Shown here in pieces: positions 56,771 to 64,000 of a stretch of 64,000 bases of DNA. Location: the NCBI RefSeq assembly GCF_951801035.1, contig NZ_CATOKT010000002.1; one strand, given 5' to 3'. Position 1 is the first letter of the stretch; every line of letters starts with the position of its first letter. Made by a program: the position numbers and the translations under genes. The stretch comes from Adlercreutzia sp910585575. Its GTDB lineage: Bacteria; Actinomycetota; Coriobacteriia; Coriobacteriales; Eggerthellaceae. The notes below the pieces were generated by a model. It saw only the letters and a list, made by a program, of their open reading frames with translations. It had not been told where the DNA came from and ran no database searches.

Positions 56771-57895
56771 ATGGCGGACGAGCAGAAGTTGGCACCACTG
56801 GGATTCGGGTTTATGCGCTTGCCGCTGACAGACCCCGATGATCCCACCTCGATCGATATTGAGAAAACCTGCGAGCTGGTGGACGTGTTCATGGACGCGG
56901 GCTTCACCTATTTCGACTCGGCCCGCGGCTATCACGGGGGTAAGTCCGAGTGGGCGCTGAAGAAGGCCGTGGTGGAGCGCTATCCGCGCGACTCCTTCCA
57001 AATTGCCACGAAGCTGCCGGCCTGGTTGGCCAAAAACGCCGATCACGCCCGAGCCATGTTCGACAAATCGCTGCGCGAATGCGGTATCGATTACTTCGAC
57101 TATTACTTGCTGCACAACTTGGGAGAGAGCCTGACGGCCTGTTTCGAGGAGTATGGCCTGTGGGAGTTCTGCGCTCAGATGAAGGCCGAGGGTAAGATCA
57201 AGAAGTTCGGCTTCTCAATTCACGATAACGCCGAAGAGCTGGAGAAAGTGCTCGATGCGCATCCCGAGGTTGATTTTGTGCAGTTGCAGATCAACTACGT
57301 CGACTGGGAAAGCGACATCATCCAGTCGCGCCGGTGCTACGAGGTGTGCCAAGAACGCGGCCTGCCTGTGGTCATTATGGAGCCGGTCAAGGGCGGTACG
57401 CTGGTGAAGCTGCCCGATGCGGTGGCCGACGTGCTACGCGAGGCCGAGCCGGGCGCGCCCTTGGCGTCGTGGGCGCTGCGCTTCGCAGGATCGCTGCCCA
57501 ACGTTATCGCCGTGCTTTCCGGCATGAACACGCCGGCTATGGTGGGGGAGAACGCCGCCATTATGCGCGACTGTCCGCCCCTGACGCCGGACGAGTACAA
57601 GGTGATCGACCGAGCTCGCGAGGTGCTGACCAGCATGCCCGGCGTGCCTTGCACCGATTGCCGCTATTGCATGAAGGGTTGCCCCGAGGGCGTGCACATC
57701 AACACCATCATGCAGTCGCTCAACATCCATGACCAGATGGGCGATGCCTATCGCGCCCAGGAGAATTACAACTGGAACACCGGCGACGGCAAAGCCAGCG
57801 CCTGCATCCAGTGCGGCGCCTGCGAAACCGTGTGTCCCCAGCACATCCCCATCGTAACCGAACTCGAGCGCGCTGTAGAGCTGTTCGAGGAGTAG
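56771..57895 (+). CDS. aldo/keto reductase with C-terminal ferredoxin-like cysteine motifs
   Basis: 374 aa. The N-terminal TIM barrel has GFGFMRLP, DSARGYHGGKSEWALKKAVV and the KLPAWLAKN lysine region of aldo/keto reductases. The C-terminal ~75 residues hold two iron-sulfur-type motifs, CTDCRYCMKGCPEG and CIQCGACETVCPQ, as in a widespread anaerobe-associated AKR subgroup. GAAGGGGG lies 5-6 nt before ATG 56771; the in-frame ATG at 56756 is less well placed. Substrate unknown. Confidence 0.88.
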   Translation: MADEQKLAPLGFGFMRLPLTDPDDPTSIDIEKTCELVDVFMDAGFTYFDSARGYHGGKSEWALKKAVVERYPRDSFQIATKLPAWLAKNADHARAMFDKSLRECGIDYFDYYLLHNLGESLTACFEEYGLWEFCAQMKAEGKIKKFGFSIHDNAEELEKVLDAHPEVDFVQLQINYVDWESDIIQSRRCYEVCQERGLPVVIMEPVKGGTLVKLPDAVADVLREAEPGAPLASWALRFAGSLPNVIAVLSGMNTPAMVGENAAIMRDCPPLTPDEYKVIDRAREVLTSMPGVPCTDCRYCMKGCPEGVHINTIMQSLNIHDQMGDAYRAQENYNWNTGDGKASACIQCGACETVCPQHIPIVTELERAVELFEE

Positions 57896-57915
57896 AAGAG
57901 CGCGAGACAGCCAGC

Positions 57916-57963
57916 TGAGACAGCCAACCGTCTGACTCGTCTCGTTGACGGTTGGCTGTCTCA
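57916..57963 (+). terminator. long hairpin after the aldo/keto reductase gene
   Basis: A perfect 17-bp inverted repeat (57916-57932 and 57947-57963) with a 14-nt loop, 20 nt after the stop. It is not followed by a T tract (ACGGGGGT), so termination would be atypical. Confidence 0.6.
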
Positions 57964-58037
57964 CGGGGGTAAACACGCTTGAAGGGGGCCGTTCTGCCGC
58001 CGACCCCCGTGTCGAGGGTGCTCAGGGGCATCTGCGC

Positions 58038-58043
58038 TATAAT
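58038..58043 (+). promoter_or_regulatory. -10 box of the NSS transporter gene
   Basis: A perfect TATAAT is located 67 nt before the chosen start; the 17-bp upstream hexamer (AGGGTG) is not a recognisable -35 box. Confidence 0.45.
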
Positions 58044-58110
58044 CTTCCCACTTATTTTCAGATTGTTTATTGGGGTGGGGCAAATGGGCCCCAAGAAGGA
58101 AAGGGAATTT

Positions 58111-59490
58111 ATGGCAGGCAGTATGGAGAAGCGCGCTTCCTGGTCAGGTAAGTGGGCGTTTATTTTGGCGGCGGCCGCCTCGGCCGTGGGCTTGGGAAAC
58201 ATGTGGCGTTTCCCTTATTTGGCGGCAAAGTACGGCGGCGGCACCTTCCTTATTACCTATCTGGTGCTGGTGTTCACCTTCGGCGTTTCGCTGTTGTTGC
58301 TTGAGACGGCCCTCGGTCGCAAGACGGGCCAGTCCGCCATCGGCGCATTCAGCAGCTTCGGCAAAAAGTACACGTTCATCGGCGTGCTGGCCAGCGCGGT
58401 GCCGTTCATCATCACCCCTTATTACTGCATTATCGGCGGTTGGGTGACGAAGTACGCTGCATCGTATCTGGGCGTGGGCGCCGATGCGCTGGCTGATGGC
58501 GGCGGGTTCTTCACCAGCTTCATCACCAGCAACGTTGAAAGCTACGTGTGGATGCTCGTGTTCATGATTCTTGTGTTCGTAGTTGTGGGCCTGGGCGTCA
58601 AGGGTGGCATCGAGAAGGCCAACCTGTTCATGATGCCGGCGCTGATCATCATGGCCATCGCCATTGCCATCTACACCCTGACCATGCCGGGCGCTGTTGA
58701 CGGCGCGCTGTACTACCTGACGCCGGACTTCAGCAAGTTCTCGCCTGAGCTGGTTATTTCCGCCCTGGGCCAGATGTTCTATAGCTTGTCGCTGGCCATG
58801 GGCATCATGATCACCTACGGCTCCTACATGCGCAAGCAGGACAGCCTCACGTCCTCGGTGGTGCGTATTGGCGGCTTCGATCTGGGCGTGTCGTTCCTGG
58901 CTGGTCTCATGATCGTGCCCGCCGCCTTCGTGGCCATGGGCTCGGGCGACGCCGTGGCTTCCGCCGCCGGTCCGTCGCTGATGTTCATCACGCTGCCCGG
59001 CGTGTTTGCCGATATGCAGGGCATGGCTGCCGTTATCGGCTTCGTTTTCTTCCTGCTGGTGCTGTTCGCAGCGCTGACCAGCGCCATCTCGCTGACGGAG
59101 ACGCTGGTGTCCATCGTGCAGGACGGCGTGAAGTGCAGCCGCGGCAAGGCCCTGGGCATCATCATCGCCTTCGTGGTCATTGCGGGCTCCATCATCAACG
59201 CCGGCTACAACGGTCTGGCGTTCATCGAGCCGCTCGGCGAGGGCTCCAGCATGCTCGACTTCGCCGACTTCATCTCGAACTCAGTGCTCATGCCCATTGT
59301 GGCGCTGCTCACCTGCATCTTTGTGGGTTGGATCATCAAGCCGAAGGCCATCATCGACGAGGTGCGCATTTCGGCGCCGTTCAAGGCGGCCGGTGCTTGG
59401 ACCATCATGATCAAGTACATCGCTCCGATTCTGGTCATCATCATCCTGGTGGCCTACGTGGCCGCTCAGTTCGGGTTCTTCAGCATGTAA
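58111..59490 (+). CDS. sodium-dependent amino-acid transporter (NSS/SNF family)
   Basis: 459 aa, eleven or twelve TM helices. AAAASAVGLGNMWRFPYLAA and KYGGGTFLITYLVLVF are the NSS helix-1/2 signature, where Na+ and substrate bind through the unwound GLGN segment. The length is that of bacterial tryptophan/tyrosine-type NSS proteins. ATG 58111 is preferred because GAAGGAAAGGGA precedes it; ATG 58084 is a possible longer start. A terminator follows at 59516. Confidence 0.9.
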   Translation: MAGSMEKRASWSGKWAFILAAAASAVGLGNMWRFPYLAAKYGGGTFLITYLVLVFTFGVSLLLLETALGRKTGQSAIGAFSSFGKKYTFIGVLASAVPFIITPYYCIIGGWVTKYAASYLGVGADALADGGGFFTSFITSNVESYVWMLVFMILVFVVVGLGVKGGIEKANLFMMPALIIMAIAIAIYTLTMPGAVDGALYYLTPDFSKFSPELVISALGQMFYSLSLAMGIMITYGSYMRKQDSLTSSVVRIGGFDLGVSFLAGLMIVPAAFVAMGSGDAVASAAGPSLMFITLPGVFADMQGMAAVIGFVFFLLVLFAALTSAISLTETLVSIVQDGVKCSRGKALGIIIAFVVIAGSIINAGYNGLAFIEPLGEGSSMLDFADFISNSVLMPIVALLTCIFVGWIIKPKAIIDEVRISAPFKAAGAWTIMIKYIAPILVIIILVAYVAAQFGFFSM

Positions 59491-59515
59491 AACGCGCTGG
59501 ATTGGAATTCCATGG

Positions 59516-59551
59516 CGAAGGGCGTCCTTTGGGGCGCTCTTCGTTTGTTTT
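59516..59551 (+). terminator. terminator after the NSS transporter gene
   Basis: Stem CGAAGGGCG (59516-59524) / CGCTCTTCG (59535-59543, one G-U) is followed by TTTGTTTT. Confidence 0.8.
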
Positions 59552-59598
59552 GCGGTAGGATAGTCACTTACTGAAACGTTTCGAGTTAAAGGATTCTC

Positions 59599-60672
59599 AT
59601 GGCTCTTTCCATTGGTATCGTGGGGCTGCCCAATGTGGGCAAATCCACGCTGTTCACGGCTATGACCAACAAAGGCGGCCTGGCGGCCAACTATCCCTTT
59701 GCCACCATCGAGCCCAATGTGGGCATTGTGCCCGTGCCCGATGATCGTCTGGATGCCCTGGCGGAAATCGACCACCCGGCAAAGATTGTGCCCGCCACGG
59801 TGGAGTTCGTGGATATTGCCGGTTTGGTGGCCGGCGCCTCCCAAGGCGAGGGCCTGGGCAATCAGTTCCTGGCCAACATTCGCGAGACCGATGCCATTGC
59901 GGAAGTGGTGCGCTTCTTCGGCGACCCGGATGTCACCCATGTGGCCGGCAAGGTAGACCCGCTCTCCGATGTGGACACCATCAAGACCGAGCTTATCCTG
60001 GCCGACATTGCCACGGTGGAGAAGGCCATTCCCCGTCTGGAGAAAGAGGCCAAGCGCGACAAGGCCGGCGTGGCCAAACTGGAGGCGGCCAAGAAGGTGC
60101 TGGCGGGCCTCAACGAGGGTCATCGCGCCCGCACGCTGGGTCTTTCCGACGACGAGGTGGAGGCCATCTACGAGCTGCATCTGCTGACCATGAAGCCCAT
60201 GCTCTACATTGCCAACGTTGACGAAGACGCCGTGTCCGCCGAGCTGCCGGAAATCGACGGCTGCACGCCCGTGCCCATCTCGGCCAAGGTGGAGGCCGAC
60301 ATCGCCGAGCTGGCCGAAATGGACCCGGCTGAGGCCAAGGAGTACATGGAGGCCCTGGGGTTGGGCGAGAGCGGTCTGGCGCGCCTCATTCGCGAGGCCT
60401 ACGCGCTGCTGGGCTTGCAAAGCTACTTCACCAGCGGTGAGACCGAGACCCGCGCCTGGACCATTCCCGTGGGCGCTAAGGCCCCGCAGGCTGCTGGCGT
60501 CATCCACACCGACTTCGAGCGCGGTTTCATTAAGGCCGAAACGGCCAGCTTCGAGGATTACGTGGCCCTGGGAGGCGAAAAAGGCTGCCGCGAAGCGGGG
60601 AAGCTGCGCCAGGAAGGCAAAGACTACGTTGTCCAGGATGGCGATATCCTGCACTTCAAGTTTAACGTGTAG
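59599..60672 (+). CDS. ychF: YchF/OLA1-family translation-associated ATPase
   Basis: 357 aa. IGIVGLPNVGKSTLFTAMTN is the P loop, NYPFATIEPNVGIVPVPDDR and DIAGLVAGASQGEGLGNQFL are YchF-specific, and the C-terminal TGS-like domain ends with YVVQDGDILHFKFNV. Known members bind ribosomes and prefer ATP over GTP. RBS AAAGGA lies 7 nt upstream. A terminator follows at 60689. Confidence 0.96.
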   Translation: MALSIGIVGLPNVGKSTLFTAMTNKGGLAANYPFATIEPNVGIVPVPDDRLDALAEIDHPAKIVPATVEFVDIAGLVAGASQGEGLGNQFLANIRETDAIAEVVRFFGDPDVTHVAGKVDPLSDVDTIKTELILADIATVEKAIPRLEKEAKRDKAGVAKLEAAKKVLAGLNEGHRARTLGLSDDEVEAIYELHLLTMKPMLYIANVDEDAVSAELPEIDGCTPVPISAKVEADIAELAEMDPAEAKEYMEALGLGESGLARLIREAYALLGLQSYFTSGETETRAWTIPVGAKAPQAAGVIHTDFERGFIKAETASFEDYVALGGEKGCREAGKLRQEGKDYVVQDGDILHFKFNV

Positions 60673-60688
60673 CACGTGGGAGATGAGC

Positions 60689-60720
60689 GCGCCCCTCTTG
60701 AACGAGGGGCGCTTTCTATT
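60689..60720 (+). terminator. terminator after ychF
   Basis: Perfect 9-bp stem GCGCCCCTC (60689-60697) / GAGGGGCGC (60704-60712) with a 6-nt loop, followed by TTTCTATT. Confidence 0.85.
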
Positions 60721-60811
60721 GAAGGAAGCGATTAGGGCGTAGGGAAAAGAGGCGATACCGACGGCTCAGGCGGCAGATCAAGAGCAGAAGCAGAAAGACA
60801 CCATTTGGAGC

Positions 60812-61963
60812 GTGCCCTTTGTGGTGCTCATGGCGGTGAATTTCTTTCAGTCCATGGCGGCGTTCATGGCCAATGCCACGCTTCCGGTGTTCGCCGACTC
60901 CCTGGGCGCTTCGGCTTCCATGGTGGGCGTGGTGGTGAGCACCTTCACGCTTTCGGCGTTGCTGGTGCGCCCCTTTGCGGGACCGGCGTTCGACAGCTTC
61001 TCGCGCAAGAAGTTGTTGTTGGGCGCTCAGGGCATTATCTGCCTGTCTTTGTTTCTCTACGGCGTGGTGGACGATTTGGGTGCGCTGTGCGCGGTGCGTT
61101 TGCTGCACGGTGTGGGCATTGGCTGCGGTGGTCCTCTGGCCATGTCGCTGGTGTCGGAATTCCTGCCGGCGAACAAGTTTGCCAGCGGTATTAGCATCTA
61201 CGCGCTGGCCCAGTCTTTTGCCCAGGTCATCGGTCCTGCTACGGGGCTCTATCTCGTGAATTTCGTGGGCTTTTCGGCGGCGTATTTCCTGGCGGCCGCG
61301 CTTCTGCTGGTGGCCATGGGCGGTATCTTCCTCATTCGCGAGCCCTATCGCGAGCATTTGCCCTATCAGCTGAAGCTATCGCGCATGTTCGCCCGTGAGG
61401 CTGTCAGCAAGGCCGCGGCCCTTATGCTGTTGGGAACCTCCTTTTCGTGCATGGCCTCCTACGTGGTGCTGTACGGCTACGAACGGGGCGTGGCCGATAT
61501 GGGCATCTTCTTCATTGTATATGCGCTGTGCCTGGTGGTAACGCGGCCGGTGTTCGGCACCATGGCCGATCGTGTGGGGACGCCGAAGGTGCTCGTGCTG
61601 GGCGTGGTGTGCTTTGCGGTGTCCTACGGGCTGCTGTCCCAGGCGCATGATCTGGGGGGCTTCCTAGCGGCGGCTGTCTTCGGTTCGGCAGGGTTCGGCT
61701 GCTGCGCGCCGCTGCTCCAGTCCATGGGGCTCGCCTCGGTGTCGGTGGAGCATCGCGGCGCGGCCAGCAACACCATGTTCACGGGGCTTGATCTGGGCAC
61801 GATGGCCGGTCCTCTGATAGGGGGTGCGGTGGTGGAGTCCCTGGCGCTTTCCCTGGGGTCGCAGGTGTCGGCTTACAGCTCGATGTGGCTCATCATGCTG
61901 GTGCCGGCCATGGGAACCCTGGCCATTGCCCTGTTCTGGTGTTTCCGCCGCGCGAAAGGCTAG
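60812..61963 (+). CDS. MFS transporter
   Basis: 383 aa from the GTG at 60812, about twelve TM helices. RPFAGPAFDSFSRKKLLLGA is the loop 2-3 MFS motif and GPLAMSLVSEFLPANKFASG follows the helix 4-5 pattern; TRPVFGTMADRVGTPKVLVL repeats the motif in the second half. The true start is unclear: the frame is open to a TAG at 60740 and reads a normal polar N-terminus (PTAQAADQEQKQKDTIWSV) before the GTG, but contains no ATG/GTG/TTG there. Substrate unknown; crcB follows by 8 nt. Confidence 0.85.
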   Translation: MPFVVLMAVNFFQSMAAFMANATLPVFADSLGASASMVGVVVSTFTLSALLVRPFAGPAFDSFSRKKLLLGAQGIICLSLFLYGVVDDLGALCAVRLLHGVGIGCGGPLAMSLVSEFLPANKFASGISIYALAQSFAQVIGPATGLYLVNFVGFSAAYFLAAALLLVAMGGIFLIREPYREHLPYQLKLSRMFAREAVSKAAALMLLGTSFSCMASYVVLYGYERGVADMGIFFIVYALCLVVTRPVFGTMADRVGTPKVLVLGVVCFAVSYGLLSQAHDLGGFLAAAVFGSAGFGCCAPLLQSMGLASVSVEHRGAASNTMFTGLDLGTMAGPLIGGAVVESLALSLGSQVSAYSSMWLIMLVPAMGTLAIALFWCFRRAKG

Positions 61964-61971
61964 GGAGCGCA

Positions 61972-62352
61972 ATGGGCGTGCTTTGGGTTGGCCTGGGTGG
62001 CTTCGTCGGTGCGGTGCTGCGCTACCTGATAGGCCTGGCGGTGCCGGTGGGCGAGGGGACGTTCCCCGTGGCCACCTTTGCCGTGAACCTGGTGGGCTCG
62101 TTTGCCATCGGGTTTATTGTGGGAGCGGTGGAGGCGCGTCCTGGCGCCCTTTCCTCGGAGATGGTGCTGTTCTTGAAGACCGGCGTCTGCGGCGGGTTTA
62201 CCACGTTCTCCACCTTTTCCTTGGAGACGCTTCAGCTTTTCGAGCGCGGTGCGTGGGCGCTTGGCGGTGCCTATGCCGCGGCAAGTCTTGCGTGTTGCGT
62301 AGTGGGAGTGCTTTTGGGTCGCTGCGCGGCGTTGCGCCTGCTGGGGGAGTAG
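61972..62352 (+). CDS. crcB: fluoride channel CrcB/FluC
   Basis: 126 aa, four TM helices. GLGGFVGAVLRYLIG, TFAVNLVGSFAIGFIVG (with the conserved asparagine) and GVCGGFTTFSTFSLE (phenylalanine box) are the Fluc signatures. It exports fluoride as a dual-topology dimer. A single copy is seen, so it would form a homodimer. No fluoride riboswitch is visible; it appears to be read through from the MFS gene. Confidence 0.94.
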   Translation: MGVLWVGLGGFVGAVLRYLIGLAVPVGEGTFPVATFAVNLVGSFAIGFIVGAVEARPGALSSEMVLFLKTGVCGGFTTFSTFSLETLQLFERGAWALGGAYAAASLACCVVGVLLGRCAALRLLGE

Positions 62353-62392
62353 ATTAAGATAGCGGCGGAAACTACGTGCGAAGGAGGCTTTT

Positions 62393-63355
62393 ATGGCGAA
62401 TTACGAGGAGCGCGGCGCGGGCCGCGACGGGCGGGGTCAGCGAGGCGGTCGCGAGGGCCGCGGTGGGCGTGATCGCCGCGAAGAGCGCCGCCCGAGCCGC
62501 GAGGAGCAGCGTGAGCAGCGGCGAGCCGAGGCGGTACGCCATAACGGCCTGATGAAGGCGGCCTTTGCCGCCGAGACGGCGGAAACCGTGGAGAATGCGG
62601 TAATCTATGAGGAAGGGGAGGGCCGCGAGCTGCCGCTGCCCGAGCCTACGGCCGAGGCTACGGAAACCTTAGTGGTAACTTCCTTCGCTCCCGAGGCGCT
62701 TTATCGCGACGGTAAAGGGAAGTGCGCGGTGGTGGACCCCGCGAACTTCACGCGCCCTGGTGGCGCCTACGAGGATGGCGCCTTTGGCCCCGAGCAGATT
62801 CTGTGCTCCGAGAGCAACCTGTACCCAGTGCTGCAGGGTGTGGCCGACGAGTACCACCGCAAGAACAAGGACTACCGTCGCGGCTCGCTGTTCACTGATC
62901 GCGCGCTGTGGCTGCCTGAGGTGCTGTTCTCCCGTTCGGGCGACGTGCGTCGAGCCGGCGTGATTGCGGTGGCCGAACCGGTGCGGGCCTTCGCGCTGGA
63001 AAACCATCGTCCCGAGGCCGAGGTGGAACGCGCCCTGCGCGATCGTATCGAGACGCTGCTGCGCATTGCCGCGGCCAACGAGGTGGAAACGCTCATCGTG
63101 GGCGCTTTCGGGTGCGGGCGCAACGGCTACGAGCCCGATCAGGTCATTGCGCTGTTCCAGGCGTGGTTCGCCGAGCATCCGGGTGCGGTGCCTCGCGTGG
63201 TGTTCGCCGTGCCCCGCGCCCAGTTCGACGCCTTCGATGCTGCCTTCGGCCAGCCGAAGGTCGAAGAGGTTGCGGTGGCAGCCGAGGAAGAGCCCGACGA
63301 GGAGCGCGAGGACTGGCGCGACATCGAGCTGCCCGAGGGTATTACGCTGCGATAG
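62393..63355 (+). CDS. TIGR02452-type (PARG/macrodomain-like) protein with an Arg/Gly-rich N-terminus
   Basis: 320 aa. Residues 5-50 are strongly Arg/Gly/Glu-rich (GAGRDGRGQRGGREGRGGRD). The conserved core has VVDPANFTRPGGAYEDGAFG, CSESNLYPVLQGVADEYHR and TLIVGAFGCGRNGYEPDQVI, matching the TIGR02452 family related to microbial poly(ADP-ribose) glycohydrolases. The usual catalytic QEE after the glycine loop reads PEQ here, so activity is uncertain. AAGGAGG precedes the ATG by 6 nt. It is convergent with higBA. Confidence 0.8.
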   Translation: MANYEERGAGRDGRGQRGGREGRGGRDRREERRPSREEQREQRRAEAVRHNGLMKAAFAAETAETVENAVIYEEGEGRELPLPEPTAEATETLVVTSFAPEALYRDGKGKCAVVDPANFTRPGGAYEDGAFGPEQILCSESNLYPVLQGVADEYHRKNKDYRRGSLFTDRALWLPEVLFSRSGDVRRAGVIAVAEPVRAFALENHRPEAEVERALRDRIETLLRIAAANEVETLIVGAFGCGRNGYEPDQVIALFQAWFAEHPGAVPRVVFAVPRAQFDAFDAAFGQPKVEEVAVAAEEEPDEEREDWRDIELPEGITLR

Positions 63356-63369
63356 GTTGATCGGGCGCT

Positions 63370-63648
63370 TTAGCCTTCCGTAGGAATAAGCGACGCTGCG
63401 GGCGGCATCTCCGCAGCGTCGATGACCTTAGCCTGGTAGGTGGCCTGTAGGGCCAGCCAAAACTCGGTGGTGGTGCCCAGCGCCTCTCCCAGAAGACGCG
63501 CCATTTCCGGAGTGATGGCGCGGCGCCCGTGTATGACGTCCGACACGGCAGACTGCGGCTTCCCGATGGCTTGCGCCAACTTGTACTGCGAAATGCCCAG
63601 GGGCTCCAGGAATTCCTCTTTGAGGATTTCTCCGGGGCTGGATGCCAT
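63370..63648 (-). CDS. higA: HigA-family antitoxin (XRE HTH)
   Basis: 92 aa from the ATG at 63648, beginning MASSPGEILKEEFLEPLGIS. QYKLAQAIGKPQSAVSDVIH is the HTH and GRRAITPEMARLLGEALGTT, followed by FWLALQATY, is typical of HigA/VapI antitoxins. The ATG is 1 nt after the higB stop, indicating coupled translation; an in-frame TTG at 63672 directly follows AGGAG and would add 8 residues. It neutralises HigB and represses the operon. Confidence 0.9.
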   Translation of the reverse strand: MASSPGEILKEEFLEPLGISQYKLAQAIGKPQSAVSDVIHGRRAITPEMARLLGEALGTTTEFWLALQATYQAKVIDAAEMPPAASLIPTEG

Positions 63649-63649
63649 G

Positions 63650-63943
63650 TTAGTGGTAGTCAACGAGCTCAACTCCTATTACTCCGTAGCGCGTCCACTT
63701 GAAGCACAGGCGCCACCGCTGGTTAACCCGAATGCTGTGCTGCCCTTCGCGATCGCCCAGCAAAGCTTCTAATCGGTTACCTGGTGGAACTCGCAGATCG
63801 TTGAGGGATCCCGAGGTTTCGGCAGCATCCAAAAGCTGGAGCTTTCGATACAGGACGCGGTAAAGGTTTGCGGGAATGCGCTTTTGGCGGTAACGGGCCG
63901 GGTCAATCCAGAAAGCTTGCAGGTCACGGTCTTTGAATTGCAC
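63650..63943 (-). CDS. higB: HigB/RelE-family toxin
   Basis: 97 aa. It begins MQFKDRDLQAFWIDPARYRQ; LRVPPGNRLEALLGDREGQH and SIRVNQRWRLCFKW form the RelE/HigB fold, with basic residues in the likely mRNA-cleaving face. It would cut mRNA on the ribosome. GTG start with GGAGGT 3 nt upstream. Toxin precedes antitoxin, the order typical of higBA. Confidence 0.9.
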   Translation of the reverse strand: MQFKDRDLQAFWIDPARYRQKRIPANLYRVLYRKLQLLDAAETSGSLNDLRVPPGNRLEALLGDREGQHSIRVNQRWRLCFKWTRYGVIGVELVDYH

Positions 63944-63964
63944 GGTACCTCCAAATGCTTCCGC

Positions 63965-63991
63965 AAAACAGAATACTACCGAAAAACAGAA
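63965..63991. promoter_or_regulatory. direct repeats in the higBA promoter, probable HigA operator
   Basis: AAAACAGAA occurs at 63965-63973 and 63983-63991, 18 bp apart, flanking the -10 box. Repeats in this position are usual for autorepression by a HigA-type HTH protein. Confidence 0.55.
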
Positions 63992-64000
63992 GTAATGTCA
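63973..64000 (-). promoter_or_regulatory. higBA promoter (cut by the window end)
   Basis: On the - strand TGACA at 64000-63996 (probably TTGACA, with the first T beyond the window) is 17 bp from TAGTAT at 63978-63973. The higB start is 30 nt downstream. Confidence 0.65.

Noticed and set aside
57916..57963. Further member of the covarying element families
   Set aside because: It is only a single 17-bp inverted repeat without the conserved loops or linkers of family 1 or 2.
1..64000. tRNA, rRNA, prophage, insertion sequence or integrase
   Set aside because: No cloverleaf, rRNA segment, transposase, integrase or phage structural gene was found on either strand by reading; very small RNAs could be missed.

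Overview
The window is 64 kb of high-GC DNA (roughly 63-65 % by eye) with about 57 protein genes, nearly all on the + strand. There is no tRNA, rRNA, CRISPR array, insertion sequence or prophage. Gene content points to an anaerobic Gram-positive actinobacterium of the class Coriobacteriia, probably family Eggerthellaceae. The clues are a radical-SAM AhbD-type gene of the siroheme route to heme, two ECF vitamin transporters each behind its own riboswitch, AGCS and NSS amino-acid symporters, secreted GH25 lysozymes with InlB-type repeats, and an aldo/keto reductase with ferredoxin-like cysteines. The assignment is by inference; no marker RNA is present.

Layout. 1-7.4 kb: cell-wall and secreted proteins (end of an L,D-transpeptidase, two related GH25 muramidases, an M6-like metalloprotease). 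7.6-15.1 kb: an orphan HPt protein, tgt and a HAD phosphatase facing queA across a large inverted repeat, then a fused secDF. 15.3-22.2 kb: DUF1292 protein, a bare LuxR-type HTH protein, a HemX-like membrane protein with a cysteine-less HemA-like protein, AhbD, and a FecCD-type ABC importer. 22.2-26.2 kb: FMN riboswitch, RibU and its own ECF module, plus a flavin-binding-fold protein. 26.5-29.5 kb: two AGCS symporter paralogues. 29.8-36 kb: five genes chained by ATGA overlaps (two flavoproteins, tsaC, a monoacylglycerol-lipase-like hydrolase, glpK). 36-39.4 kb: rpiB, glyA, upp, dCMP deaminase. 39.6-46.7 kb: the complete F1Fo ATP synthase operon. 46.9-50.6 kb: cobalamin riboswitch and an ECF-CbrT cobalamin importer. 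50.7-64 kb: a Fic protein with a small partner, dnaE, truA, aldo/keto reductase, NSS symporter, ychF, MFS, crcB, a TIGR02452 macrodomain-like protein and a higBA toxin-antitoxin pair.

The most unusual content is between genes. Two families of long structured intergenic elements recur. Family 1 has three copies (29549-29711, 36503-36660, 55534-55685), each beginning 3-7 nt after a stop codon. Family 2 has two copies (26265-26424, 38665-38825), both about 160 nt. Within each family the loops and linkers are nearly identical, while the paired stems have different sequences that still pair. That is the covariation signature of a folded RNA, or of a palindromic mobile element. Further structures are a 110-bp near-palindrome after secDF, a >70-nt inverted repeat between the two queuosine units, and a five-copy short repeat array upstream of secDF.
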